DNA of 59,033 bases from JALRBM01 sp966186595. GTDB lineage: Bacteria; Patescibacteriota; Saccharimonadia; Saccharimonadales; Saccharimonadaceae. The translations under genes were made by a program, and so were the position numbers. Shown piece by piece: positions 23,770-32,105 of the stretch. Position 1 is the first letter of the stretch. Each line of letters starts with the position of its first letter. The stretch is from the NCBI GenBank assembly GCA_966186595.1, contig CBIFWO010000004.1, positions 1 to 59,033 on the forward strand, in the 5' to 3' direction. The notes below the pieces were generated by a model, which was not told where the DNA came from, did not search any database, and saw only the letters and a program-made list of their open reading frames with translations.

Positions 23770-24532
23770 ACCTCTTAGCCAGCTTTGCCCACTCTTCTAC
23801 CGTCAGGCTTTCAGCCCGAACGTCGGGATTAATGAGGCTTTCCTGCAGGACTTTTTCAACGATTTCTTTGCTTATCCCAAGCCCCGCTGCCAGTGTTGAG
23901 CGCAGCTTTTTTCGCGGTGCGGAAAAGCCAGCCTTCACCACCCGAAAGAACGCTTTTTCATTCGTTTCAAAGATGGGATGCGGACGAGTTTTTAATACTA
24001 CAACTGCAGAGTCGACCTTGGGCGAAGGCGTGAAAAGTTCAGCCGGAACAACATCGCCCAGCTCAACTTCAGCAAAGACCTGCGCACTCACTGCTAGCAC
24101 ACTCATCTTTCCCCGCGTCGCCGCCAGTCGTTCGGCAACTTCCTTCTGAACAAGCAGAACCACAATGGAAGGTTTATTTTTTGCCGTCATTAGCAGTTGC
24201 ACAATCTTGCTCGTAATATAGTAGGGCACATTGGCGACAACCTTGTAGCCAACTGGAAGTCCCGCAAGATCATACGTCAGAATATCATCATGAATTACTT
24301 CTAAGTTTTTGCCTGGAAATTGACCAGGAAGCTTTTTAGCCAAATCCTGGTCGAATTCCACAGCTACAACTTTGCCAGCATGGCGGAGCAGTTCACTGGT
24401 GAGCGTCCCTAGACCCGGACCAATTTCAAGTACGGTATCGTCAGGATTAAGGTTGGCCCGATCCGAGATGTATTCCAGTACTTGTCGATCGCGAAGCCAA
24501 TGCTGGCCGAGGGATTTTTTGGGCGCAACCAT
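23756..24532 (-). CDS. rsmA: 16S rRNA dimethyladenosine transferase
   Basis: RsmA (KsgA) dimethylates A1518 and A1519 of 16S rRNA. Motifs: KKSLGQHWLRD at the N-terminus, SAM motif LEIGPGLGTLTSEL, VEFDQDLA, the catalytic-type VANVPYYIT, and a C-terminal helical domain (SAPRKKLRSTLAAGLG). The ORF opens 19 codons earlier, but conserved sequence starts at the ATG at 24532, which overlaps the stop of the Rpf-like gene (TAATG), giving 258 aa. In Actinobacteria rpfB and rsmA are also adjacent, so the pairing supports both. Confidence 0.95.
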   Translation of the reverse strand: MVAPKKSLGQHWLRDRQVLEYISDRANLNPDDTVLEIGPGLGTLTSELLRHAGKVVAVEFDQDLAKKLPGQFPGKNLEVIHDDILTYDLAGLPVGYKVVANVPYYITSKIVQLLMTAKNKPSIVVLLVQKEVAERLAATRGKMSVLAVSAQVFAEVELGDVVPAELFTPSPKVDSAVVVLKTRPHPIFETNEKAFFRVVKAGFSAPRKKLRSTLAAGLGISKEIVEKVLQESLINPDVRAESLTVEEWAKLAKRFEQV

Positions 24533-25683
24533 TAGCGATAGATGTCCTGAAGTCCCAGTTTTCGAGTACACGCTGGCCACGGCTGCCAACCTCTCCGCTG
24601 GTAAGTCATCCAGGCTTTTTCGTCCTGGACAGACGGTGGTGCATCACTCGCCACTGCAAATCCACCATATCCACCCCACGTCTGACGGTCGAATTGATAG
24701 GCACCATAATAGCCATTTCCAGTATTCGAAGTATAGCTTCCCTCGCAGCTGCGAAGACGCGCCAGCGCCTCGGCAAATGTACCGTTAAAGGTATTCGTCT
24801 TTTTCGCCCCAACAATCTCCACTTGTTTCACTGGTTCTGTCGTAATGAGACTCTGAATTTCAGTTCGGCTCACCTCCTGATTATCGGCACGGACAATCTC
24901 ATAAGTCACTGTACGAATACCTGGAACTCCTGCGGTTTTTACCTGACGATAGCCCACTTCACGATCAGCATCTTGGATCTTTTCTACCTCGAACGGAACT
25001 TGCTCCTCTGTTGTTGCTGTCTGCTTGCCGTTTCGCCACAATTCGACGGTCATATCTTTGGCGATTGGCGTATTCAAGGGAACCGAGGTTGTATCATCTG
25101 GACCGAGTTTAATCCCCTTTTCAGCAAACATATCAGAAACGGTCGAAGCCTGCGTGTAACCGGGCGTCTTTGTTCCATAAAACAGCAGTGTGAACGGCGT
25201 GGCACGCTTGATCGTCATCTGTAAACCTGCGCCCTCACTGACCATGTTTGTATTAGGCGTAAGTGTTGCTTGGTCTTCTTTTTGCAGCACCACTTTGGCG
25301 TCCTTGGCAATTTGTTCCGGCGTCTGGTAGGGGGTCATGATTTTGTGACGAGCGGCACCATCAGCAATAATCACTGGACGAGCGCGGTAGACATTCACAT
25401 CATAGTGGCTAGCCACAAGCTCCTCGTCCAGGCCCGGCTCGACCATATCGTGAGAGTCAATCCGAATGCCTGACTCCTTGAATACTTCACGAAGCGTCAA
25501 AGCTTTCGTTAAAATACCCTTGTCCTTGCCGTCCTCGTGCACCACAATCAGACGCTCGCCGTTGCGAGGAGTTATCGGCTCGGCATGCGACACCGTCTCG
25601 AGCCCTAAAAGAAACGCAAAAAATAAGCACATCGCCATGACGATGCCCGGCAAGGGGGAAGTTTTCTGCAAAATGCTTTTCAT
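24532..25683 (-). CDS. Rpf-like muralytic protein with DUF348 and G5 domains
   Basis: Resembles RpfB-type resuscitation factors that cleave peptidoglycan. Order in 383 aa: signal peptide or anchor (about residues 13-34, ending SHA), ubiquitin-like DUF348-type repeats (KALTLREVFKESGIRID and STVSDMFAEKGIKLG), a G5-type segment (VPFEVEKIQDADREVG and VTYEIVRADNQEVSRTEI), and a C-terminal Rpf/lysozyme-like domain with LARLRSCEGSYTSNTGNGYY, where the Glu in RSCEG matches the catalytic position. It is translationally coupled to rsmA. The 37-nt leader can fold so that its GGAGG is partly paired. Predicted secreted, acting on its own wall or on a host's. Confidence 0.85.
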   Translation of the reverse strand: MKSILQKTSPLPGIVMAMCLFFAFLLGLETVSHAEPITPRNGERLIVVHEDGKDKGILTKALTLREVFKESGIRIDSHDMVEPGLDEELVASHYDVNVYRARPVIIADGAARHKIMTPYQTPEQIAKDAKVVLQKEDQATLTPNTNMVSEGAGLQMTIKRATPFTLLFYGTKTPGYTQASTVSDMFAEKGIKLGPDDTTSVPLNTPIAKDMTVELWRNGKQTATTEEQVPFEVEKIQDADREVGYRQVKTAGVPGIRTVTYEIVRADNQEVSRTEIQSLITTEPVKQVEIVGAKKTNTFNGTFAEALARLRSCEGSYTSNTGNGYYGAYQFDRQTWGGYGGFAVASDAPPSVQDEKAWMTYQRRGWQPWPACTRKLGLQDIYR

Positions 25684-25696
25684 ACAGTAGTTGGCG

Positions 25697-25716
25697 ACAC
25701 CTCCACGCTTCGGTGT
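25697..25716 (-). promoter_or_regulatory. Leader hairpin overlapping a GGAGG
   Basis: On the minus strand ACACC pairs with GGTGT around a 10-nt loop, and GGAGG overlaps the 3' arm. The GGAGG is 16 nt from the ATG, longer than ideal, so its role is uncertain. Confidence 0.3.
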
Positions 25717-25726
25717 ACTAGGATTA

Positions 25727-25735
25727 ATTATAGCA
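25727..25735 (-). promoter_or_regulatory. Extended -10 promoter of the rpf-like/rsmA operon
   Basis: TGCTATAAT on the minus strand; predicted start about 37 nt before the ATG. This is one of the few genes here with a real leader. Confidence 0.6.
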
Positions 25736-25757
25736 AAGATTGAGTCGTCAGAGTAAT

Positions 25758-26495
25758 TTAGGCTGACTGTCGATAGCGCCTGACGAAATTGCGTAGCACC
25801 AGTGGCGCGTACGACAAATTAGCCGGGGCAGCTGCCTCTAGGATTTTCTGGGCATCCTCTGGAGGAAAATAACCGGCATGTTTATAGACTTCCACTCGCA
25901 CCTTCAGTCCATCCATATCGAGTTCTGGGTGAAATTGTGTCGCATAAAGGTTATTTTTAATGCGGAACATCTGCACGGGACAACTCGGCGACGACGCGAG
26001 ATTCACTGCGTTTGGCGGCAATACCTCACATGATTCTTTGTGTCCGACAATCGCCTCGAATGTTGCCGGGATCCCTTCAAATAGTGGATCCTTTTGCCCC
26101 TCAGCTGTCGGTGTGATGTCAACTGCCCCCACACTTTCAGCATATTTATCACCGATTACCCCGCCCTGGTGTTCGCCCAGAATGCCGATGCCATAGCATG
26201 CACCAAAAAATGGATAGTCCCTCTCGACAAGTGTATCAAGCAAGGTAAAAAGATCCTTCTCCACTCTCTTCTGGTTGGGCGTTTTGTACGTTTGCGGCGT
26301 ACTGACACCGTACGGACCACCGCCTAAAATAATGCCTGAATATTCCTCCAAGAAAAGTCGTGGCAGGGGTGCCGATTCGACACGGATTCGCTCAAGCTGC
26401 TGCGGCATCAAGCCAGATGCTAAAAGAAAACCTTCGTACTCGTTATCCGATGCTTCGTTTTCGGGCCGGGTCTGAAGGAGTAAGAATGGTTTCAT
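25758..26495 (-). CDS. Class I glutamine amidotransferase-like protein
   Basis: A stand-alone GATase1 domain of 245 aa. The nucleophile Cys is in FFGACYGIGILG and the His in ATQFHPELD, with the Glu two residues later; IILGGGPYGVS is the oxyanion-side motif. It resembles the GMP-synthase-like glutamine amidotransferases. No synthetase partner adjoins it, so its acceptor is unknown. The frame opens at a TTG five codons earlier, but that TTG overlaps the TATAAT box; the ATG 6 nt after the box is the start. Confidence 0.9.
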   Translation of the reverse strand: MKPFLLLQTRPENEASDNEYEGFLLASGLMPQQLERIRVESAPLPRLFLEEYSGIILGGGPYGVSTPQTYKTPNQKRVEKDLFTLLDTLVERDYPFFGACYGIGILGEHQGGVIGDKYAESVGAVDITPTAEGQKDPLFEGIPATFEAIVGHKESCEVLPPNAVNLASSPSCPVQMFRIKNNLYATQFHPELDMDGLKVRVEVYKHAGYFPPEDAQKILEAAAPANLSYAPLVLRNFVRRYRQSA

Positions 26496-26501
26496 ATTTG
26501 A

Positions 26502-26507
26502 ATTATA
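26502..26507 (-). promoter_or_regulatory. -10 box of the amidotransferase gene
   Basis: A perfect TATAAT, 6 nt before the ATG on the minus strand. No clear -35. Confidence 0.5.
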
Positions 26508-26596
26508 CAATAAGTGATAGGCCTCTATACACTATCACGCTTCAAGTGGTGTCTGGAAGGTTTTTCATAATTAGTCATTATATGTGAGATAGGGTG

Positions 26597-26640
26597 AGAA
26601 AAACGTCCTCCGGGGTCATCTTTCGACACCCCGGGGACGC
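26597..26640 (-). terminator. Strong intrinsic terminator of the 22-aa peptide gene
   Basis: On the minus strand CGTCCCCGGGGT pairs with ACCCCGGAGGACG (one bulge) around an 11-nt loop, followed by TTTTTCTC. It begins 8 nt after the peptide stop codon. Confidence 0.8.
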
Positions 26641-26647
26641 GAGAGGA

Positions 26648-26716
26648 CTAGTCGTCGTCTTCACCGTTGTTGCCACCCGGCAGCACGTGGGCAAAGCTAA
26701 GAATGGGCACGGTCAT
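26648..26716 (-). CDS. Free-standing 22-aa peptide gene
   Basis: Between pcrA and the amidotransferase. A textbook AAGGAG lies 8 nt before the ATG and a strong terminator follows the stop. The peptide starts MTVPILSFAHVLPGG and ends in the acidic EDDD, so it has a hydrophobic N-terminal half, a GG pair and a charged tail. The GG could be a processing site, as in some secreted peptides, but no transporter or maturase lies next to it and this is speculation. TATTAT at 26753-26758 is a possible -10 box. A regulatory leader peptide with attenuation is an alternative, though nothing follows that it would control. Confidence 0.6.
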   Translation of the reverse strand: MTVPILSFAHVLPGGNNGEDDD

Positions 26717-26795
26717 ATAGATCACTCCTTGACGTCAGTAGTCACTCCTAAAATAATACACCTTCTACACACCTAATCCCAGAAGCTTGCGGGAA

Positions 26796-28907
26796 TTATC
26801 GTTTTTCCAGACGCGCATATTCGACATTTAGCTTCTTGGTCTGACCATTTGCAAATGCCACAGTTACTGCCATGCCATCGATATCGATAATTTCCCCTAC
26901 ACCAAACTGTACCGAGCGCACAGTATCACCAATGTCGAAACTCGGAACATCCGAAAATTCATCATACTCACCTTGCCTTGCAAAGGTTGGGGAGGGTGCC
27001 ATGACTACATCGTGACCCATATCGGTAAGGAACCGCGAGGCGGGATTGTAGCTCCGCTGCCCAAACTGTAAACGACTACGTGCGTAACTGAGGTGAAGTT
27101 CTTCACGAGCGCGCGTCATCCCCACATAGCACAGCCTCCGCTCTTCCTCCAATTCGCTCGGACCAGCCTCATGGATTCTTGCGTGAGGAAAAATACCCTC
27201 TTCCATACCAACCATAAAGACGACAGGAAATTCGAGTCCTTTTGCGGCATGCAGTGTCATGAGGGTTACTTTTTCATGATTGCCATCGGTGTCCGCACTC
27301 GACATCAAGGCCACTTCTTCTAAAAAGTCCGGGAGTGTCGCAAAGCTTTTGGCATCCGAAATAAGCGACCCAATATTAGCCTCCCTATCTTCAGCCTGAG
27401 GCGTCCCATCGAGGATATAATCGCGATAGCCAGTTCGTGCGATTAATGTATCAATTAATTCGCTTGGCGGTATGTCAGACTGAATTTTTGCCTGTAGTCC
27501 GCGGAGAAGTTCACCCAAAGCCGCTAGGGCCGTCTTTGCTCGGGAAGTCAAGCTGCTTGTCTGCTCAGCGTTCACCAGACTAGAAATGATATCCATCCCC
27601 GTCGTGGACTGCCATGTCAAAAATTTCTCTAGGCTAGTTGCACCAATTCCACGCGCAGGCAGATTGACAACACGGCTAAAACTCATCCTGTCATTTGGTT
27701 GATATAACAGGCGAAGATAGGCGATGATATCCTTAATTTCCTTACGATCATAAAAGCGCACACCACCAATAATTTGATAGGGAATACGCTGCTGCAAAAG
27801 TGCACGTTCTAGTGTATAGCTCTGCGAATTCATGCGGTATAGAATGGCGAAATCACCGTACTTCCGAGCGCCGATCATCGCCTGGGCACTAATACGACTT
27901 GCCACCGTGTAAGCCTCCTCGGCTTCGTCGTACAGACCATGTACCTGCACCGGCGCACCCATCGGCTCGGCCGTCCAAAGTTTCTTGTCCGTTCGCTGCT
28001 GGTTTTTTGTAATGACGCTATGTGCCGCTTCCAAAATAGCACCGGTACTACGATAGTTTTGCTCTAGTTTGACAATTTTTGCTCCTGGAAAATCACGTTC
28101 AAAGTTCAAAATATTGGTAAAATCAGCGCCTCTCCAGCTATAGATTGATTGCCAGTCGTCGCCAACAACACAGATATTTCGCTCGGGACCAACTAGACTT
28201 TTGACAATCGCGTACTGCGCTGCATTTGTGTCCTGATATTCATCAATCAAAATGTGTTTGAACTGAGCACACCATTTATCCCGCACTTCCGGCTGGTCGC
28301 GAAAAAGTCGTACTGTTTCGATGAGCAGATCGTCAAAATCCAGCGCACCGCCCTCAGTTCGTAGCTTTTCGTAGAGTGTGTAGATCTTGGCGATATCACG
28401 CTGAAATGGATAACTCGCCGAAGCGGCATAATCATCAGGAGTAAGGAGTTCATTTTTCGCCGCCGAAATAGCACTGCTGGCGGCGCGCGGCTTGATTTGG
28501 CTGTCGCTAAGCCCTAGCTGTTTCATCGCCTGCTTGATTAGGCCCTGCCGATCCTCCTCGTCATATATAACGTAATTGGGCAAGATGCCGATCTTGCCTC
28601 CATCCTGCCGAAGCAACCTGACACAAATCCCATGAAATGTTCCCATCCATGGCATAAAGTTGCGCGAATTTCCCTCTTGACCCAACAGATGACCAAGTCG
28701 TTCGCGCATTTCACGGGCAGCCTTGTTGGTAAAAGTAACAGCAAGAATTTCGTTGGGCCAGAGATTCTCGTGTGCGATCAGATAAGCAATCCGATGCGTT
28801 AGTGTCTTTGTCTTGCCACTTCCCGCCCCTGCCAAAATAAGGAGTGGCCCTGACGTCGTTTGTACCGCGTCAGATTGCGCGGGATTCAGCCCTTTTAATA
28901 CATCCAT
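26796..28907 (-). CDS. pcrA: UvrD/PcrA superfamily 1 DNA helicase
   Basis: 3'-5' helicase of repair and replication restart. Motifs in order: Q motif LNPAQSDAV, Walker A ILAGAGSGKTKTL, motif Ia TFTNKAAREMRERL, motif II LIDEYQDTNAAQY, motif III VVGDDWQSIYSWRGA, motif IV LEQNYRST, motif V VTLMTLHAAKGLEF, motif VI LCYVGMTRAREELHL. The C-terminal Tudor-like extension (VRSVQFGVGEIIDIDG) is characteristic of PcrA/UvrD. 703 aa, normal. TATAAT lies 7 nt before the ATG without a Shine-Dalgarno, so the mRNA is predicted leaderless. Confidence 0.95.
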   Translation of the reverse strand: MDVLKGLNPAQSDAVQTTSGPLLILAGAGSGKTKTLTHRIAYLIAHENLWPNEILAVTFTNKAAREMRERLGHLLGQEGNSRNFMPWMGTFHGICVRLLRQDGGKIGILPNYVIYDEEDRQGLIKQAMKQLGLSDSQIKPRAASSAISAAKNELLTPDDYAASASYPFQRDIAKIYTLYEKLRTEGGALDFDDLLIETVRLFRDQPEVRDKWCAQFKHILIDEYQDTNAAQYAIVKSLVGPERNICVVGDDWQSIYSWRGADFTNILNFERDFPGAKIVKLEQNYRSTGAILEAAHSVITKNQQRTDKKLWTAEPMGAPVQVHGLYDEAEEAYTVASRISAQAMIGARKYGDFAILYRMNSQSYTLERALLQQRIPYQIIGGVRFYDRKEIKDIIAYLRLLYQPNDRMSFSRVVNLPARGIGATSLEKFLTWQSTTGMDIISSLVNAEQTSSLTSRAKTALAALGELLRGLQAKIQSDIPPSELIDTLIARTGYRDYILDGTPQAEDREANIGSLISDAKSFATLPDFLEEVALMSSADTDGNHEKVTLMTLHAAKGLEFPVVFMVGMEEGIFPHARIHEAGPSELEEERRLCYVGMTRAREELHLSYARSRLQFGQRSYNPASRFLTDMGHDVVMAPSPTFARQGEYDEFSDVPSFDIGDTVRSVQFGVGEIIDIDGMAVTVAFANGQTKKLNVEYARLEKR

Positions 28908-28914
28908 TTACTTT

Positions 28915-28920
28915 ATTATA
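28915..28920 (-). promoter_or_regulatory. -10 box of pcrA
   Basis: A perfect TATAAT, 7 nt before the pcrA ATG; no clear -35. Confidence 0.5.
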
Positions 28921-28937
28921 GCGGACTGTGAAGGGAT

Positions 28938-30029
28938 TTAGATGATTCCGTAGAAGTAGAGCGCTGCGCCTGTAGCCGCACCGACAACGAGGATCAGAAC
29001 GATCCAAAGCACCCATAGCCATCCCGATTTTTTCTTGGCAGGATGTGCGAGTGGCTGGTGGTACGAGTCTGTATCATAAATCGCGCCGCTTTCCTGCTCG
29101 CTCGTGCTTGGCTCTTCCTTGTATTGTTTGGGGATCGAGACCGGACCAGAGGGTGCCGGTGGTTTCTCTTCAAGCTTTGGCTCCTCTTCTGGCTCTGGGG
29201 CAGTAGGTTTTTCTTCTAATTTGGGTGCTTCGGTCGGCGCCACAACCTTAGCGGACCCAGATTCAATTGCTACTAAATCACCCTGGAGTTCTTCTGGCAA
29301 AGGCTGCTCCGGCTCTGATGGAGCTGGTGGCAATTGAGCATCGGGGTTGTCAACGGTCAAATCTTCCTGGCCCAGTCCAGTTGCTGACAACTCCGGCGTC
29401 TCCTCCGAAGCGACAGGGCTCCCCAGTGGTCGCTTTTCAACCTTCGTGTTTGGCAAAAATGGAGAGGTGAGCGGGTCAGGGTCGGGGTCGGGCGTGTTCG
29501 TCTTAACCTCCGGTACTTCCTCCTTTGGGACCTCATCGGCCGGAGATGCTACGTCCTTAGATGAAGCCATATCCAAGGGATCGGGCCAATCACTTTGTGC
29601 TTGCGGCTGGTGAGGTGATGACATCGGTTCGTCAGAGGGAGTCGGCGTAGAAGATATGACGGGAGTCACTTCGGTAGGCGTTTCCGGCGGTGGAGTAGTC
29701 GTCGAGGATGGCGCAATCGTCGCTCCTTGCCTGGAAACCGGCTTTGTTGGTTCTGGCTTTTTCATATCCGCAGACGGATGGACCATATCCATAAAACGTC
29801 CGCCACGCCTGGCAGCAAGAGATCCAGTTGATGGCACCGAGCGGGACGGCGACGGTTGGGAATTTGCTACAGGGGTTGAGACAGGAGGAGGTGGCCCAAC
29901 TGGTTGACTTTTGTCAGAAGGGGGGATCGTCACTGTATTCTCCGCTTCCCCAGGGGGAGTATCCTTTGGCACATTTGACATTAGCGAGTTTACAGCCTTG
30001 TCAAGTTCGTCAAAATCCAGCTCTTTCAT
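28938..30029 (-). CDS. Pro/Glu-rich tail-anchored membrane protein
   Basis: 363 aa. A short acidic helix at the N-terminus (MKELDFDELDKAVNSLM) is followed by about 300 residues of low-complexity Pro, Ser, Thr and Glu, a basic stop-transfer-like KKKSGW, and a single C-terminal membrane segment (about 340-362, WVLWIVLILVVGAATGAAL). It is probably tail-anchored with the long flexible part in the cytoplasm. It starts 10 nt after the tpiA stop, so it rides the glycolytic transcript. No family recognised; a tether or scaffold role would be a guess. Confidence 0.75.
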   Translation of the reverse strand: MKELDFDELDKAVNSLMSNVPKDTPPGEAENTVTIPPSDKSQPVGPPPPVSTPVANSQPSPSRSVPSTGSLAARRGGRFMDMVHPSADMKKPEPTKPVSRQGATIAPSSTTTPPPETPTEVTPVISSTPTPSDEPMSSPHQPQAQSDWPDPLDMASSKDVASPADEVPKEEVPEVKTNTPDPDPDPLTSPFLPNTKVEKRPLGSPVASEETPELSATGLGQEDLTVDNPDAQLPPAPSEPEQPLPEELQGDLVAIESGSAKVVAPTEAPKLEEKPTAPEPEEEPKLEEKPPAPSGPVSIPKQYKEEPSTSEQESGAIYDTDSYHQPLAHPAKKKSGWLWVLWIVLILVVGAATGAALYFYGII

Positions 30030-30039
30030 CTTCCCACCC

Positions 30040-30822
30040 CTATTTCTTTGCTATCTCTGCACTCTTATGCGCTCTATGAACAATTTGTGTAAATGCATTT
30101 CCATCGAGGCTCGCACCGCCAACAAGGAGACCATCGATCCCATCAATTGCAAGGTAGTCTGCGGCACTATCGGCCGTGACGCTTCCTCCATATAGTATCC
30201 TCATTGCATTCGCCGCTGTACCTCCGTGGAGATATTTGATCTGATCTCGAATCACCTTGACAGCCTCTTTGACATCACTGGGGAGAGCATTATTCCCTGT
30301 ACCAATTGCCCAGACCGGCTCATAAGCCACCGTTATTTCATCCAGTTCTTCGCTTGTCACGTTCGCCAGACCGCTAATTAACTGGTCATGAAGGACCTCT
30401 TTAGTCTCACCATCAGCACGTTCCCGCGCAGTTTCGCCAATACAGAGAATTGGACGAATGTGATTGCGGATTGCCGCCTGGACTTTGTTACGGATATCCC
30501 GCTCACTCTCATGAAAAATATGACGGCGTTCGGAATGACCAATGATCGCATAGTCGGCCACACCACGCAGCTGCGTCGCCGAGACTTCCCCTGTGAACGC
30601 CCCGTGGTCACGCCAATAAAGATTCTGAACCGCAAGTTTAAACTGGCGACGATTAACCTGTAGACTTAATGACTGAAGGGCAAGCAAGGTAGGCGCTATG
30701 ACCACTTCGACGTCACGACGGACCGGGACTTTATCCGCTAGTTTATGCAGATACAAACTAGCCTCATGGGTATTGAGGTTCATCTTCCAATTACCGACGA
30801 TGAGTTTCTTATCCCTGGCCAT
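30040..30822 (-). CDS. tpiA: Triosephosphate isomerase
   Basis: Interconverts DHAP and glyceraldehyde-3-phosphate. GNWKMNLN carries the catalytic Lys, YAIIGHSERRHIF the catalytic His, VAYEPVWAIGTG the catalytic Glu and loop 6, and ILYGGSV and DGLLVGGASL bind phosphate. 260 aa, normal. It follows pyk and pgk and precedes the Pro-rich gene. Only a distant AAGGA lies before the ATG. Confidence 0.97.
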   Translation of the reverse strand: MARDKKLIVGNWKMNLNTHEASLYLHKLADKVPVRRDVEVVIAPTLLALQSLSLQVNRRQFKLAVQNLYWRDHGAFTGEVSATQLRGVADYAIIGHSERRHIFHESERDIRNKVQAAIRNHIRPILCIGETARERADGETKEVLHDQLISGLANVTSEELDEITVAYEPVWAIGTGNNALPSDVKEAVKVIRDQIKYLHGGTAANAMRILYGGSVTADSAADYLAIDGIDGLLVGGASLDGNAFTQIVHRAHKSAEIAKK

Positions 30823-30860
30823 AATGCTTATGCTTTTCCTTCAGTGTAGCCTACTTCCCC

Positions 30861-32081
30861 TTATGCGTCCAGCAAACTTTCAATCCCGGGAAGCTTCTTG
30901 CCTGCCATTAATTCCAGGCTGGCACTTCCCCCTGTTGAAACGTGGGTAAAGCTACCACCATGACGCGCATCCCAATCCAAGACAAAATCCACCGTATCGC
31001 CTCCTCCGACAACAGAGGTAATTTGCTGGTTTTCAGCAAGAGCTAGCGCCAAACGAGCCGAGCCATGAGCAAAGTTAGGATGCTCCGCCACGCCTAGTGT
31101 CCCGCTCCAGACCACCGTTTGAGCTTTTGCCACCATGTCCGTAAGGTGTTCAATACTTTTATCACCAAGGTCCAAGATAATGTCATCCTGCCCGATTTCA
31201 CTTAGCTCCACGTTGCGCCGAGGTTCACCCTCATCAAACGAACGCCCAACCGCCACGTCACTGGGCAGAACAATAAAATCATCAACATCGCGTGTACCCA
31301 CTATCTTGCGCGCTGCCTCATATATGCCGTCGATGACTTGCGTCTCGTCGGCTTCAAATTTACTCTTGCCAATCGGCAGCCCCTTGTATGCAAAGAAAGT
31401 ATTAGCCATCACGCCGCCAATAATAATCTTGTCGGCAACCTTAATAAATGCCTCGATGACGCTAATTTTGTCACTCACCTTGACGCCCCCAAGGACGGCG
31501 ATAAGTGGCTTCTTCGGTGTCGTCATTACCTCGGTGATCGTTGTATATTCACGCTCCAACAGAAGACCGGCAATACTGGGAAGAAAAAGAGTGATAGATG
31601 ATGTGCTGGCATGTGCCCGATGTACAACTCCAAATCCATCCTGTACAAAATAACGGGCCATACTACTATCCGCGAGCTGTTTGGCAAAGCCCATGTCGTT
31701 TGCTTCTTCCCCCGCGTGAAAACGTAGGTTTTCTAGGACAATGACGCTTCTCTTCGGTGCCCGCTTGACCGCCATCATCACTTTGTCACCAACTGTTTGG
31801 TCGACAAAACGCACCGGCTCGCCTAGCAGCTCGGCGAGTCGCGCCGCAACCGGCTCCAGGCTAAATTTCGAATCATGCCCCTCTGGTCGCCCTAGGTGGC
31901 TAATAATCACCACCTTACAACCCCTTCGGAGTAGCTCCTTCACCGTGGGGAGACTTGCCTTGATTCGATAATCGTCGGCGATCGTCCCGTCCTCTTCGAG
32001 CGGGACATTATAATCAGCCCTTAACAGGATGGTTTGGCCATCAAGAGGTACGCTCGCGATTGTCTGTTTAAAAAAGCTCAT
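30861..32081 (-). CDS. pgk: Phosphoglycerate kinase
   Basis: Makes ATP from 1,3-bisphosphoglycerate. LLRADYNVPL, VIISHLGRPEG, ENLRFHAGEE, the hinge and nucleotide site AVLGGVKVSDKI, and the C-terminal VVGGGDTVDFV and HVSTGGSASLELMAGKKLPGI are all present in 406 aa, a normal size. The Glu-Glu after AVLGG and the usual GGAK become GGVK here, a small change. It lies 24 nt after pyk. Confidence 0.97.
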   Translation of the reverse strand: MSFFKQTIASVPLDGQTILLRADYNVPLEEDGTIADDYRIKASLPTVKELLRRGCKVVIISHLGRPEGHDSKFSLEPVAARLAELLGEPVRFVDQTVGDKVMMAVKRAPKRSVIVLENLRFHAGEEANDMGFAKQLADSSMARYFVQDGFGVVHRAHASTSSITLFLPSIAGLLLEREYTTITEVMTTPKKPLIAVLGGVKVSDKISVIEAFIKVADKIIIGGVMANTFFAYKGLPIGKSKFEADETQVIDGIYEAARKIVGTRDVDDFIVLPSDVAVGRSFDEGEPRRNVELSEIGQDDIILDLGDKSIEHLTDMVAKAQTVVWSGTLGVAEHPNFAHGSARLALALAENQQITSVVGGGDTVDFVLDWDARHGGSFTHVSTGGSASLELMAGKKLPGIESLLDA

Positions 32082-32105
32082 CCCACCCTAGTTTGTTACT
32101 TTATT

